Assembly (NCBI GenBank): GCA_030549335.1
Contig: CM060193.1
Location: forward strand, 65,201,646 to 65,265,645
From: Pontederia crassipes
Lineage: Eukaryota > Streptophyta > Magnoliopsida > Commelinales > Pontederiaceae
DNA: 64,000 nt
Direction of reading: 5' to 3'
A program made the translations under genes and the position numbers. Below are positions 23,301-36,080 of the stretch, one piece after another. Position 1 is the stretch's first letter, and each line of letters opens with the position of its first letter. The notes under the pieces are model-generated. The model did not search any database, had not been told where the DNA came from, and saw nothing but the letters and a program-made list of their open reading frames with translations.

Positions 23301-26300
23301 TGGGCACGACACAACCCGGGAACGGTGAACACGGACTCGGCACGACACGGCCCATTTTGGCACGGATTATTTTTTTCCGCGCCAACACCAACCGCATATG
23401 ACGCACAAACACGGCCCGCGCTAAGATCACGACCCGCTTTATTTCGATTCGACAACACGTTCGCGGGCGGGTTCACGGACGTGCCGCTAAAGGAGGACAA
23501 CATGGGCCGTGTTCAAAGGAACGCGGACTGTGTCTGGTTTTTGTTATTACTCTCTGCCGCCTATAAAACACGGCCGAACCCTTCCCCCTTCTTTACACTT
23601 CCTCCTTCCCTTCCCCGCATGGCCACATCACATGACACATCCCTCATTTTCTCTATCAATCTCTCCTCTCACGTTCTCTCTCAATCTCCTCTTCTCTCAT
23701 TAAATAATTAAGATAACATTCTCACAATAGTCGATCTTAGAGTCATTTCGAGTGATATTGTCTTTTCACTTGAAATTGATCTAAATAGCGACTGTTGCAA
23801 GTATGCTTCATAATTACTCAATGAGAGTTTGAAAATCTTAATTTCTACGGCTGGCTCGGAGCAGGGCGGGAAAGTTCAAGTGAAAAATAAAAAAAGAAAG
23901 AAAAACGGGCCACCCGACTCGGCACGACCCGGCCGGCCCAATCATGCCAGGCCCGGACTGTATCAGGGTCGAAAACGGACCGTGTGGCACGACACGGGCC
24001 GCGGCACAGTCAAACACGGGTTGACCGACACGGGCACGGCACGACATGGCCCATTTTTCTATCTCTAACATGTATGGATCCAAGTACGGGCAAAGCCCAA
24101 TGAGATAACTCAGTACGTAGAATCACCCATAATAACCATCACTATGAATCATGGTCAATATCAATATCAATACTATCAAACAATTATCCATAACAACATA
24201 TGTTTGATAAGGATAAATAACAATTGGTAATAATCAATAAATCATAAAAAATTTGATTAATCATAGTGATTATCCATAGTATCAATTATTGATAATCAAT
24301 ATCCTTTCCATTCGATTCAATTATCTTAAATCAATTACCAATTGACCGTAGGTCAGTAAAGGCCACAATTCTCGATTATCAATTCAATATACGATTATTA
24401 ATTGATCAATTTCCAATTGACCAAACTCCAAAGGTCGATGAAGGCCACAATAGCAATCATCAATTCAATTCTATTAATGATTTATCAATTTATCTATCAG
24501 GCACAAAGGCCGCAATTTATTATCCATCAGCCATAAAAGCGCAATTCGATTATCCATCAACCAAAATGGCGAAATCAATAATCTATCAACTACTAGGGTG
24601 AAATCAATTGTCCATCAGCCACTAGGGTGCAAACCAATTAATAATTCAATTCGATTATCAATTCAATCTTTGGAATTACAAACAACCCTTTCGGGCGTAA
24701 TATGAAAGCTTTCTATTATTAAGGGACACCATGTCACTTCATGTCAATTAATAAATTCGGGTATGATGGGGGATGAAGAACTACACCCATGACATGCATA
24801 GTTTTTACGCTATTTGCCCAATTTAATTCAATTATCCATCAGCCCGAAGGCCCTATCAACCCGAAGGTGCAATTAGCCCGATGACACAGTTAGCCTGAAG
24901 GCCCAATCAGTCCCAGTGGCAATCAGTAGACGTGGGCCCAACAATTTTCAACTTTTATTTTAATTACCTAAGATGTCTATCTTTAACAATTTATCTTAGG
25001 TTAACATGACCCAATAAAAAAATCACTAGATTAATATATTAATCAATGATAATAATCAGATATGATAATAATAAATTGGATACAATAACAATTTGATCAG
25101 GATCAATCAATAACTAGATCAATACCATAATCAATATTATGATTGCGTGTAATAACAATAATAATCAATATGATGGCAATATGATAAGGTATAATCATAT
25201 TAAAATCAAGGATGTTAATCAAATGATCGGCGATGATTAACAATTATATCTATCCAATAAATTATAAATCAATACATAAAAAGATCAACTATTTGCCCCC
25301 AGAATCCGACCCGTGTTAGGTGGAACCCGGGTTGTGTTCTGGCGACGTTCGGTCTGGTCTGCCTCGACTGGTGGAACCCGAGTCGGGTATGACTCAAAAA
25401 CTCGGACCGAGTTGGTCCAGTTCGTTTCCAATTCTATGTTAGTCGAAGCTCGAGTCAAGTGTAAGAGCAACCCGGGCCAGGTTGTCCAACTCCTATCATG
25501 ATTCGACCTCGAGCTATCGTGCTCGGGACACGCCGGTGAGAACTTCGGCCAAGTTCCAAGGAACTCGGTCCGGTCCTATTTCGATTCGGGCCGAGTTATG
25601 TTGAACTCGGTCCTAGCAGGGAACTGCTGTCGGGAAATCTTGTTCCGACACGATTTTCGGCCATCCTATTTATACCATATGATATCCAATCGGTGCAAAC
25701 CAACTAGGAATCATCTAGTTTGTTGGCTGCACGAACGTCGATACTTTGATCGACGATTTCTCCGTGATGAGACCCTGAAACTCGTGCCTACCACTTGGAT
25801 CTTGTTCTCCTATGTCAGGGCTTCAAAATGATATGTTGATCGCGCTCTCAGGTATCTCGGTTTGTGAAAAAATTGAGGAGAAAGAGGGGCTCATGGTGCA
25901 GAATTCTTTGGAAGCTAATCATCCTTTCTAGCTACCCTTTAAATCCTATTTATAGCTCTTAATTAGGATTTTTTACTCCTATTGGACCTTAGGCTAATTC
26001 TCCATCAATCATGCCCATCCATCATTAATTACCTTATGTCAAATATTCAGATTTAATTAAATTCGGATTTCACTAATTATTTCATAACGATACTTATAAA
26101 AAATCTATCTCTACTCAAATTCCTTTTTATCTCTTCCATAACTTCTTCCAATCAAACTCTAGTTTCACCTTTTCCTTTTATTTCCTTCTTTTCTCTAATT
26201 TTCGGAATTATTTAATTTCATAATAATTTATCATCTAATTTTCGGATTATGGCTGAAATATTTCTAAGCAAAAAAATTCTCAATCATCTTCTATGTGGGA

Positions 26301-29300
26301 GTCCTATGTCCATTAAACATTCTTTTGGATTTCAAATCAAATTGAAATCCCTAATCCTACTCTAATTATAATTCCTACTTCAAATAGGACTTAATCTTTC
26401 TTTAACAATTGAACTTAGGTCAAATTACTTTACTGCCCCTATCGAAATCTTGGGGTGTTACAGAATATGCATCATATGCGTTGTCACAGTGCTATAGATT
26501 TGCTTAATTTCTTTTCAATTATGTATAAATCAATGTTGTAAGACCAAACCCAGCCATCGAGACGGAATGATCAATGGGTTAGGTTGGATTAGTCGAACCG
26601 GACGGTCGGACCGGATAATTTAAATTAATGAAAAAATAAAATAAGTTAAAGAGATGGTTGTAATATAACAATACACTAATAATATAATATATAATAAAAT
26701 AATTCGAATAAATATATATAAGGTAAATAAATTAAGTCATCAATCACATATTTATTAAAAAATCTTGTGAAGTAATTATCAATAAAAATATCGATAGAAT
26801 AATATATATGTGATGGAGAATGAAAGAAAAAATCGCGCGATCATAAATTTCAAGCAAAGATATATATATATAATATAATGTCCAAAAAAATATAATTTTT
26901 TCTATTCCATTTTTTTATTATTTTACAATTTGACCAGCTGAATCACTCAAACCCACCGGGCCGGTTGAACCCAAATTTTGACCAGGTTTGACTGGGTCAA
27001 AGCGGATCAACCTTATGGGTGAGTTTTAGGTGACTCGTGGGCCGTTTTAATGCATGGACACCAATTCGACTGGCTGAGCTAGGACGGGTTTTAAATCACT
27101 GGTAAAAATTCCATCGTAAATGGTAAATTGATGATGAGCACATGATATCTCACTTTTGTCGAGTGTGCATTCATCCTTAAACTCTTCAGATAGTTACTCT
27201 TTTCATAATTTGTCGCTACATCTCTTGGCGTGTGAAATTTTTAATATATGATGTGAAATGCATATCACCGCCAATGTTTCTTGTGTGTGAACATGCATGA
27301 ACAGTTAGAATCAAAAGTTTCTTAACTTTTTCTTTAGGGAAGCTTGTCAATTTCTTACTGGTGTTTCCTAAAGTTTCTTAACTTTTTCTTTGGGGAAGCT
27401 TGTCAATTTCTTACCGGTGTTTCCTATTTATTATTAGTTTTTGCGTATTTCAGTAGGCAGGGATGCAGAAACAGTTCAAAACATGTCCACTTGAATAAAG
27501 TAGCATAGGCCAATAATGTTTAGCAATCTTCTAAAAGAATCTAGCAAATGGCATAGACTGCTCCTGCTGGATCATGGTCACTAACACACTAGTAAAAGAA
27601 TGTCAAAGTTTACCAGAATATCATTTTTACAGTTAAGCCTTCATTATTTTGATTACTTGCTGCATTGAGATGTAGTTCATGCTCATAGATCAAACACTAA
27701 ACCAATGATTCAGGTGTGTGCCTGATTATGGTATATTGAGCAAATTGTTCTATGTTTCTACCTCTAGTTTATCACAAAGCTTAGTGATTATTAGTATTTG
27801 CTTGTGTCCTTGCATGTCATGGAAATTGCAGTTGTCTGTCCACAGGAGTATAGATGTGATCTCTCTATCACTTTTGAATAACATGAACCCATTTGATGAA
27901 TCTTGTTTTGGTCATTCTTAAAGTGATGAAGGAATATCAGATAGTTTTGATGTTCTCTTTCTTTTCTTCCATTTACTCCTAAGTGCTGTTATATGATTGC
28001 ATCAATATTTATTTTTCTGGACATTGCAGTGATCTTATTTTGATTTATCATCAATTTGCAGGTTGCTAATCTTGGTGAAGGTGTATCTCTGGAAGCTCGG
28101 TTGTTGAGTAGGTAAATTATGCTTTTCACTCTAATGAGCACAAACCTTTAAATTCTTGTTGTCATCTGACGCCTGTCTTAACTGCAGGAAAGAGGCAGCA
28201 TTACGTCAAAGAGAGGTGACTACCTTATGTCTTAACTTTTCTTTCTAAACAATTTATCCAATCTCAGTCATCATTCACTTGCGTAAGTTATATTTTTCCA
28301 GTTATTTGCAAAGCATTTCGAGGTATAGTCACTGTAGAAGCTGCACATAAAGCTTGAAATAAAATGGCTCCCTTTGTGGAATTTAACTCATAATGCAGAG
28401 AATGTGACTTCATTTGTTTTGCTGTTGCATCAACCAAACATCTTATTGTCAATGTTTTCTCTCTTTTTTCTTTAATTATAAGTTTCTCCATAAACTTGGT
28501 TTTGTGGATCTGAAGAAGGGCAAAAGAATCTACTTGAATCTTGAATGTATTATGAATAACTTTATTCTTTTAAACAACTATGTGCATGTAAAAGATGGAT
28601 TTGAATTAGCTATGACGTGTTATGCTCTGTGAATGATGAAAGTTTTGGTCACTTTATGTTTATATAAGTGGAAATGCTTACCAGTCAACTTAATAATTAC
28701 ATAAGCACCGGCAATCATCTATTCCAATAGTGAGTGATCAAGAATAATCTCGGATATTGATTACTATGGGAGGTATTATTTTAAGTTCAAAGGCTACGTT
28801 CGCTATTCCATTTTGACTTGGCTATTTCTGAATATGTTCTAAAAATTAGTCAAGTTATCTAGAGCCAGTAGGCTTTCATTGGAAGCGCATACTGCAGCTG
28901 TCACTTCGTCTTCCTGTGATTGTTTATTAATTTTGCGTGACCAACATTTAAATTTCAATGTGCAAGTTCTTGAATTCACTTAATCTATATTCAGGAAGCT
29001 ATGAAAGCTGCCATGAGAGACAAGGATGAAAGAGGTGAAGAAATGGCAGCAATTCAACAGCAGTTGCAGGTATTATTTCTGTTACCATTTGGCAATAATC
29101 TAGGTTCAAAGCAAGTGCCACAGGAAATTTAAATTTTACTGTTGGTCAATGTTGCTCACCCCAGTTGGCAGAAAGTGAATCTGAGAACACCAAGAAGCTT
29201 CTCGGAGAGGCTGAAGCAGAAGCAAAAGCATTAAGGTCCATGACACAAAGAGTGATCTTAACCCAAGAGGAAATGGTTTGTGTCTAAACAATTGCTTCTT

Positions 29301-32300
29301 AATTGTGTAAAGTTACTTTCTTTTGAACATGCTTGATCACAATCCACTGTGTAACAAATGATTGTTTATTCTCTACTGGACTTCAGGAGGAGGTTGTTCT
29401 CAAGAGGTGTTGGCTTGCTCGATACTGGTCATTAGCTGTTCAACATGGTAATCATCTGACTTTCTATGTGGTCATGTCCACATAGCAACTTTGATTTAAG
29501 TTTTTGCAAGACATGATTCACTCCCTTTGCATATCATGCATGATCTCTAGGAATTCTCTATTGGAAATTAAATGCGTACTTTTTTTATTTTGATCTTGTG
29601 TTTGTCTGTTTTGTTGGATTTAAAACTCCCTTTGCATATCATGCATGATCTCTAGGAATTCTCTATTGGAAATTAAATGCGTACTTTTTTTATTTTGATC
29701 TTGTGTTTGTCTGTTTTGTTGGATTTAAATTTTGGGCTGAGAAATTACATGGTCTATGAAGCATAATAAACATTATCAGGTAAGGTTTAGCACAATGATT
29801 TTGTTGCGTGAATGATGCATACATAAAGTGGAAACCTGAAATTGGGTTGCATGCAGATCTATTATCATAACATAAAAGTAGTGGGCATTTTGTAAACACC
29901 AGCATTCATGAGATGGATCAGGGATGTTTATTACTCGTGCATAATTTTACTTTGATCGGTTCCAAACCTTAAAGGATCCCCAAGGTCACCTGATTTCCTG
30001 ATATAAGATGCATGTGGAGACTCTTAGGAGCCTTTCTTATTGGCATAACCTCGGTAAAGTATAGGAGTTTCCTGGAATCGTGAACTGTAGATATTCAAAT
30101 TTGCTTCATGCCTCTGGTCTCTCTTTTTGACAGATTTATTGTTTATATGTTTTCACTTTTGATTGTCCCATATTATAAATTATAGGTATCTACCCGGAAA
30201 TTGCAGCAGCAAAGCAAGAGCTTTGGTCCTCACTAGCTCCTCTTCCATTCGAAATCGTTACTTCTGCTGGCCAAAGGGCTAAGGATGAATCTTGGAGCAA
30301 CGGCAAGTGATTTAATAATTAGCACCTTCATGATGATTACAAATTTATCCTGTTTTAGGGGATGAAAATTTATCCTTTACCCAGCTGAAAGTTTATTTAT
30401 GTATTGCATCTCATTTTTTTATAGGATTTGACGAATCCAATAAAAGAAGCAAATTAGTTCAAGATATAACTGATATAACTGGAGAAGGCAACATTGAAAA
30501 CATGCTTGCAGTAGAGAAAGGTCTAAAAGAACTAGCTTCTTTAAAGGTCATTTTTCATTTTCAAACAATCTTTTTTCTCTTACATCTTTTGTTTTGTGAA
30601 CAAGTACTCTCGTTTTGCAGTACATTTACTTTTATTTCATCATATATTTCTCTATGTTGATTATTTTAATTGCCCACAGGTCGAAGATGCTGTTGTGCTT
30701 GCATTGGCCCAATATCGGCGTCCTAATTTGCTTCGGCAATCTGGTTCAGGTTTGTTCATATTAATCTCCCTTTCATTTTATGCATCTTGACAAGTAGTAC
30801 CTTGCCTAGTTTATAATGCATCCTTTTTTAGAGATTGGAACAAGTTGGTCTTTTGAAGTTTGTAGGTGTCCAATTCAAGCTCCTAAAAATTTACACGAAT
30901 ACAGTATCTCCAGTCTACACTTTGATGAATACTCATTGACTATGACTCACCAAGTAGGAAGGATGATTGATGATATTGAAGAAGAATCGTGCTAAAAGAT
31001 TCTATAGGGAAAAGGAGTACTTGGAAGTATAACCCCAACAAAGTTGTCTTTACCTTTCCCTCTTGTGGTTATGTTTGTTTCCTTGATGAGATCCTACATT
31101 GAGAGTCGACATCTATTATATGGCACTAACCTGTTCTATCAACTGATTTGAACATTAGCTAAGAAATTTTTTTTTGTTGTCTCAAGGTTAAACAAACTTA
31201 GGCTTGAAAGAATGCAATTCAATTTCATATAACTAGTTTTCTGCATGCAGATATGATATTTCTTTAGTATTGTCACACTGATATATCTACTTCTGTAAGC
31301 TGACATGTTTTCATACTTTTTTCTGTATATGAAGATTTTCGATCCCCTGGAGACCCAAAATTCATTGAAGCATTTGGTAAGTACAAGTTATACAATGTAG
31401 AATGATGGATGTATTGTGTTCAGAATAAAAATTGTGATGTGATTTTAATAGAGTTACTTTTCTTGGCATGGATTCATAAATTATTTCAGCAAATAATTTA
31501 GTGTAATCTGTTAGCCATCTATCGTTTACATATTCTATTTTTTCTGTGATCTTCAGTTTATTTGTCGTTGCTTGTGTGTTATTTACAGAACTAAGCCAAG
31601 AGGAAACTGAAGATGTTCGTTTCAAGCAGGTAAATTTTTCCATAACTTCTTTGGAAAGTTTATTCTTGCCTTCATTTGTTTGTTGTAGAATACTGTGAGT
31701 GAGGTTTTGGATAATCTTTGAACCATCTTTTTTTTTCCCTGTGCGCAAATTTTATTTTCATTATTCAAAGTTATTGTTCTTAGGTCATTTTGTTCATTTA
31801 TCCTACCTATTTCATACTATTCACTGAGTTGCTCATTATCCCAGGCATGGCTTACATATTTCTGGAGGAGAGCAAAAACTCATGGGGTGGAAGAAGATAT
31901 AGCTGAAGAGCGTCTTCAATGCTGGATCAGCGGCATTGGTCAAACTCCAACTTCCCATGATGCCGTTGATGGTATGTTCAGTAGTCATATATTTGTGATG
32001 GGAATCCACACCTAAAATGTCTCTAAGTTAATCTATTTCTAAATTCTATCATTCCACACAGGAAGTGATAATAATTTTTTATTCATCAAATCATGTTTTC
32101 CAAAGGAACTATACAAGAGTATTTATGGGAGTTCTAAGTACACTATATCAAATAACTAGGAACTAAATAAACATCACACTCACACTCAAATAAAAGGAAT
32201 ATTACAAGGCAAATTTTTAAAGTAAAAGAAAATATGCTATAAGCCTAATTGTCCTGCATCAATTAGTTTATTTGTAGTAGCCATTTTCTTCATATGGAGC

Positions 32301-32821
32301 TTGCAATTTGAGAAATGTTTATCGCAAGTTCACAACCATTTGCATAGGTTTGCTAGCCTATTATCATAGCGTTCGTTAATCAGTTCACTGGTGATACATG
32401 CACATAAAACCATGCATCTAAGGAAATCTGCTGCTGGTTGACAATTTTGGTTGCCACATTCCTCATGCAGAAATCATCCGAAACTAGAATCTGTTTATGA
32501 GTGATAAAACATAATAGTGTTTCTGTGCCTGTAGTCTTGTTTCTGGAATTTAGTTGTATAAGCATAATAGCCGGTTAATTCTGTCGCATGCCTCTGTATG
32601 CGAAGCAATGTGCAACAGACAGTTGATTTCACTGATTTACTTATTGGATAGTTTTGATGAAGTTCTATTTCATCTTAACCTGGATTGTGCCCCTATGTGC
32701 TTCAGTTGAGAGGGGATTGATTGAGCTGAGGAAGTTAGGTATTGAACAACAGCTGTGGGAATCTTCTCGGAGGGAAATTGATGGCAATCAAAAGCTATCT
32801 ACTGATGCAGATAACTCCTAG
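20346..32821 (+). CDS. SCD2: SCD2-type coiled-coil protein (STOMATAL CYTOKINESIS DEFECTIVE 2-like)
   Basis: Seventeen exons encode 560 residues: 20346-20720, 21324-21493, 22137-22209, 22383-22424, 22511-22573, 28062-28111, 28188-28215, 28995-29069, 29165-29275, 29387-29447, 30186-30302, 30425-30546, 30680-30749, 31335-31376, 31589-31629, 31845-31971 and 32706-32821. All junctions keep frame; intron 30303-30424 uses a GC donor, the others GT. The N-terminus is Ser/Pro-rich and disordered ([16 protein letters not shown]). A coiled coil runs from about residue 200 ([18 protein letters not shown]) to [13 protein letters not shown]. Then comes the conserved C-terminal part ([55 protein letters not shown]). 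Arabidopsis SCD2 acts with SCD1 in clathrin-dependent trafficking during cytokinesis and polarised growth; the role here is inferred by homology. Intron 22574-28061 is enlarged by transposons. Confidence 0.92.
21730..21846. repeat. imperfect tandem duplication in SCD2 intron
   Basis: Two adjacent copies of about 58-60 bp, each beginning tttcttagacacc and containing tatctcatatRacatgRtccttttata. They lie between exons ending 21493 and starting 22137. Confidence 0.75.
22889..26462. mobile_element. solo LTR of a probable Ty3/gypsy retroelement (fossil), interrupted by a hAT element
   Basis: The segment begins TGTAACGCCCCAAGATTT and ends AAATCTTGGGGTGTTACA, an 18-bp near-perfect inverted terminal match of the TG...CA type. 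The 5-bp flanks gtata (22884-22888) and gaata (26463-26467) agree at 4 of 5 positions. No gag/pol sequence was seen, and an internal TATA-like tatttatag fits a promoter. About 2.67 kb remains once the nested 0.9-kb hAT element is removed. Family assignment is by terminus type and length only; a TIR transposon is the alternative. Confidence 0.6.
23162..24064. mobile_element. non-autonomous hAT-like element nested in the solo LTR
   Basis: GC-rich ends are full of GGCACGGCACGRC/GGCCCGTGCC-type repeats, with the interior less GC-rich. The right end tagagatagaaaaatgggcc (reverse complement) has the TAGAGAT start common in plant hAT elements. The 8-mers taaacatg (23154-23161) and ctaacatg (24065-24072) agree at 6 of 8 positions. 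At about 23560-23710 a cctataaaacacgg segment followed by pyrimidine-rich sequence resembles the promoter and leader of a hAT transposase gene. No transposase domain follows, so it looks internally deleted. Confidence 0.55.
26531..27101. mobile_element. hAT MITE, family A
   Basis: Ends are CAATGTTGTAAGACC and, reverse complemented, CAGTGATTTAAAACC. Flanking 8-mers gtataaat (26523-26530) and gtaaaaat (27102-27109) match at 7 of 8 positions, supporting hAT. Subterminal GGTTGAACC/GGTTCGAC-like blocks are shared in style with the copy at 5441-5843. It lies in the large SCD2 intron about 70 bp right of the solo LTR. Confidence 0.7.
27314..27425. repeat. 56-bp tandem duplication in SCD2 intron
   Basis: Two adjacent 56-bp copies, 27314-27369 and 27370-27425, differ at only a few positions (starting aaagtttcttaactttttct). 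Confidence 0.9.
29521..29730. repeat. 105-bp near-perfect tandem duplication in SCD2 intron
   Basis: Copies 29521-29625 and 29626-29730 read identically apart from the last base. Both start ctccctttgcatatcatgca. The near identity implies either a very recent duplication or an assembly artefact. It lies in the intron between exons ending 29447 and starting 30186. Confidence 0.95.
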
Positions 32822-35612
32822 CCACACGGAAGAGCTGTTCTTTTCCTTCGTATGTGCATGATAATTTTTCATCCATAATTCGTTTGGCCAAGTGTCCTTC
32901 CAACCGATACATCGAACCTCATGTACTGCTACTCAGCATCCTCGCCTAAGATGATGTGCGGTTTACATTTGTAAATATGGTCATATTTTTTGTCGCAACA
33001 ATCTGCCAAGTCAAATATGTTTCCGTTACTCTTATCATTTTAGATAATTTCTTACAATGAATTGTATGAAATAGGAACTCAGATTCCAAGAATTGTCGAT
33101 CCAGGGCCTTCATTGTGTAGATACTTTGTATTAAGTGGAATTATGATCCCTGTATAATATGACATTGGCATACTTTTTGTAAAGAGGAAACACACCGTTT
33201 ACTTGCTTGAGGAGCTTGCATCCGACGGATCTATCAGTCTAATGCGATGCTCACAAAGTGGTTTATTATTGCTTGGACCGAGAAAATAGTCACTTTACTA
33301 TCTTGATGTAACACTGTGATGGGAAAGAGATTCATCAGTTTCCCTTGTCTCATTCACACTAAATCAGACCATCGAGATAAAGGAGTGCATTTTTGGACAT
33401 CCGTGGGTCTTAAGCCCATAACATTTTTGTTGTCCTCGATTCTTCTTTCTTTATCCTCACGTTTGTAGAACAACGAAGGAAGAGCGAGAGAGACAGAGTT
33501 TAGGTAAAGGGGAGGCCTAGCGGCGCATTGCCCCTAGGGCCTTGGGGCTCTAATTCTCGTGTGAAGTACTTGAGTAGTTTATCACACTTTGTTTACCATT
33601 TGCTTGCATGCATGTACCCGTCGTTAGTCCAAGTATCACGAGTTGTATTAATTTGTGAATAAGTCCATGATCTCGTGATTTATATATATTGGCTTCAGAG
33701 AGAAAAACCAATGTTGGGATTCAGACCTGGCAGATGCAGCCGGGTTGTGATTAAGATCCTCCGTGTGGCGACTCGTCTTCGTATTAATTCAGTTGGGATT
33801 CTTAATCCTCTTGCTGTACTTACAAGTTACAACTTTGGCGGTAAATTTGTATCATACAGTAACGAGATTAACATCCATAATATGCTCATGATGCATTCTT
33901 ACTTGCAAACGCATGTAATGATTACGAGAAACACTGAAAACACTGTTTATCTTCTTCCTCCTCATCGAACTCCATGAACGTTTACATAAAAAGGATCAAC
34001 ATGTTCCCTCAAGCCCATCGCCCATTTGGAGGGCCCAAAATTCATAGCACATAATTATGCTCATCTTTCCACCTCCTCTCTCTTTCTCTCTCTCTCTCTC
34101 TATATATATACATACATATATACGAGTATAATGCGTGTGACGGGGAGGAGGAAGGGAGAGAGAAATAATATATGGTCAATCTACAGTTCATGAATCTCGC
34201 ACCTGGCATATGAGCCGGGTGCATGTTCCCGCATGCCTTGTCCCGCGCCCTTTTATTTTCTTTGTTTTCTTTCTCACCTGATTCACTCTGTTCGGCATCA
34301 TTGCAAGCCTGACACAATATTATCATTACACAGGAGAGCAGCAAAAAGAAAAAAGAAGAAAGGAAGGGGGCAAAATGACCCGAGTCAGTGCTAAAAACAC
34401 AGAACACAAGCCCTGCACGCCACCATTACTCACTCCACCAAACACAGCCCCTTTTGCTGCTGTGCTGCCTCTGGTCTCTCACTTGCCCCAACTTGGAGGA
34501 GCAATTCCATTGCCATGGCTGGACTTTTCCTTGGCTTCCAGTTCCAGTTTTTCAGTAGTTCATTTTTTATCGACCGCTACCACCTCCCAAGTCACAACCG
34601 AGGAGTGCACCCAATCCTTTCTTCATAGATTATTAGGACTGCCAGTTGATCAAATGTAAACGTTATTAGCAATCATCTGACTTCCCTCTTATTGGTTTCT
34701 TTTGTTGCTCATGGACACAGCTCTGACAAAAGAGGGATGGCAAGAATGTATCTAATATGGAATACACACAGCTTTGCTTTGGTGTGGTGTGGTGTGGGTT
34801 TCATTGCTCATTAGAATACTACCATATGCAAAAGGAGATGAGCTTTTACTTATGGTGCAGACTAAAAACTTAACGTTATGATCGTTTCTAAGAGTTGGAA
34901 GCCAGAAAGCGTAGGGAGATGCAAAAAGGGGGAAGAAAAAGATAAGGAACAGAAAGCTTTCTCTTCAATTCTTCTTCTTAGTTCTTCCGCATCTTCTTCC
35001 ACCTTGCTTTAGCTTTGCTTTACTCACAAGACTCCAAAGAGCTGAGAAAAGCGCCAGAGCTGCACTCTCTACGCCTCTATCCTCATTGTCTTGATGCCCT
35101 CTCTCCTCTGCATGCATTCATCTCGCTCTCCAGCTTTAAAATTTTTAGCGGCCCAAGTTTCTTTTTCTTTATTAATAATATGATATATGTGTGGCAGTTA
35201 AGAATTTAAAATAATTTATTATCAAGGTGGAAAGAGCTTGAAGCTGCATATGGAGCTTGGTAGGCTTTGCCATTCCCAAGGGGAGAAGAAGGTGGAGATA
35301 ATATAAATATAGGCAAAGTGGGTGTTGGAGTGAGCATATGGCCTCATCTCTATGTTCTTTTATCCTTTTCCTTGTTTAAAGGGCGAGTGATGTATTGTTC
35401 TTACTTGTTCCAGGATTAATAGGATGTCTCATATGGCCCCCAGGTGCCATGAACAAAAAATGTTTTATTCAACATATAATGTAGTAGCACTGTGCGTCCA
35501 TTACTTTAAAGTCGTTCGATTTGAGATGGATGGTTGACGACGCATCTAATTCAGTGCACGAGTTCAAATGATTTAGCGGTCCAGTGTCTTTGTACATCTC
35601 CTTAGGACCTTA
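32822..35612. other. SCD2 3' flank and spacer
   Basis: The SCD2 3' UTR occupies the first few hundred bases, ending at an undetermined point. A (TC)n-(TA)n microsatellite lies at about 34076-34112. The block 34380-35120 is less AT-rich with pyrimidine-rich stretches, but I recognise no protein or known miRNA in it. Confidence 0.4.
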
Positions 35613-35620
35613 TCCCGCAT

Positions 35621-36072
35621 TAGGGGTGTTCACCGGGGTTGGGTCGATCCGATGAATCCGACAACCCGACCCGACCCAATTTAGTTTGGGTCGGGTCGGA
35701 TTCGAATCCAACCCGATGGGGGTTCGGATCGGGTACGGGTTGGGAAATCCCAACCCGAGTCGACCCGACCCGATGATCCGACTTTTTTTTTAATTTTTTA
35801 CTTATTTTTAGTCCTATAATTGATTTAAAATAGAAAAATATTAAAATAAAATATTTTAATTATTAAAATGATGTCAAATATTCAAAAATGCATCTTTTAT
35901 ATTTTATAATATTTATTAATTAATTTTTTATATTAAAATAAATATAAAAAGTAAGACAAAATTTAAAAAAAAAGAAAAAAGAGTGGTCGGGTGACCCGAC
36001 CCGATCAAATTTGGTTAGGTCGAGTAGGATTTGTTCACGGGTCGGGTCCAACCCGACCCTTGAACATCCCTA
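35621..36072. mobile_element. hAT MITE, family B, with perfect 8-bp target duplication
   Basis: The element runs from TAGGGGTGTTCA to TGAACATCCCTA. It is flanked by perfect 8-bp duplications TCCCGCAT at 35613-35620 and 36073-36080, diagnostic of hAT. Both arms carry repeated GGGTCGG/CCGACCC motifs able to pair with each other around an AT-rich centre. It has no ORF, so it depends on a transposase elsewhere. Confidence 0.9.
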
Positions 36073-36080
36073 TCCCGCAT

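Noticed and set aside
35085-35125. Possible miRNA locus (ctcctctgcatgc is shared with the complement of monocot miR528)
   Set aside because: Only 13 bases agree and I found no pairing arm nearby.
35225-35335. Possible miR167 or miR319 precursor (tgaagctgc and gagcttgg phrases)
   Set aside because: The matches stop after 9-10 bases and the flanks do not form a hairpin when checked by eye.
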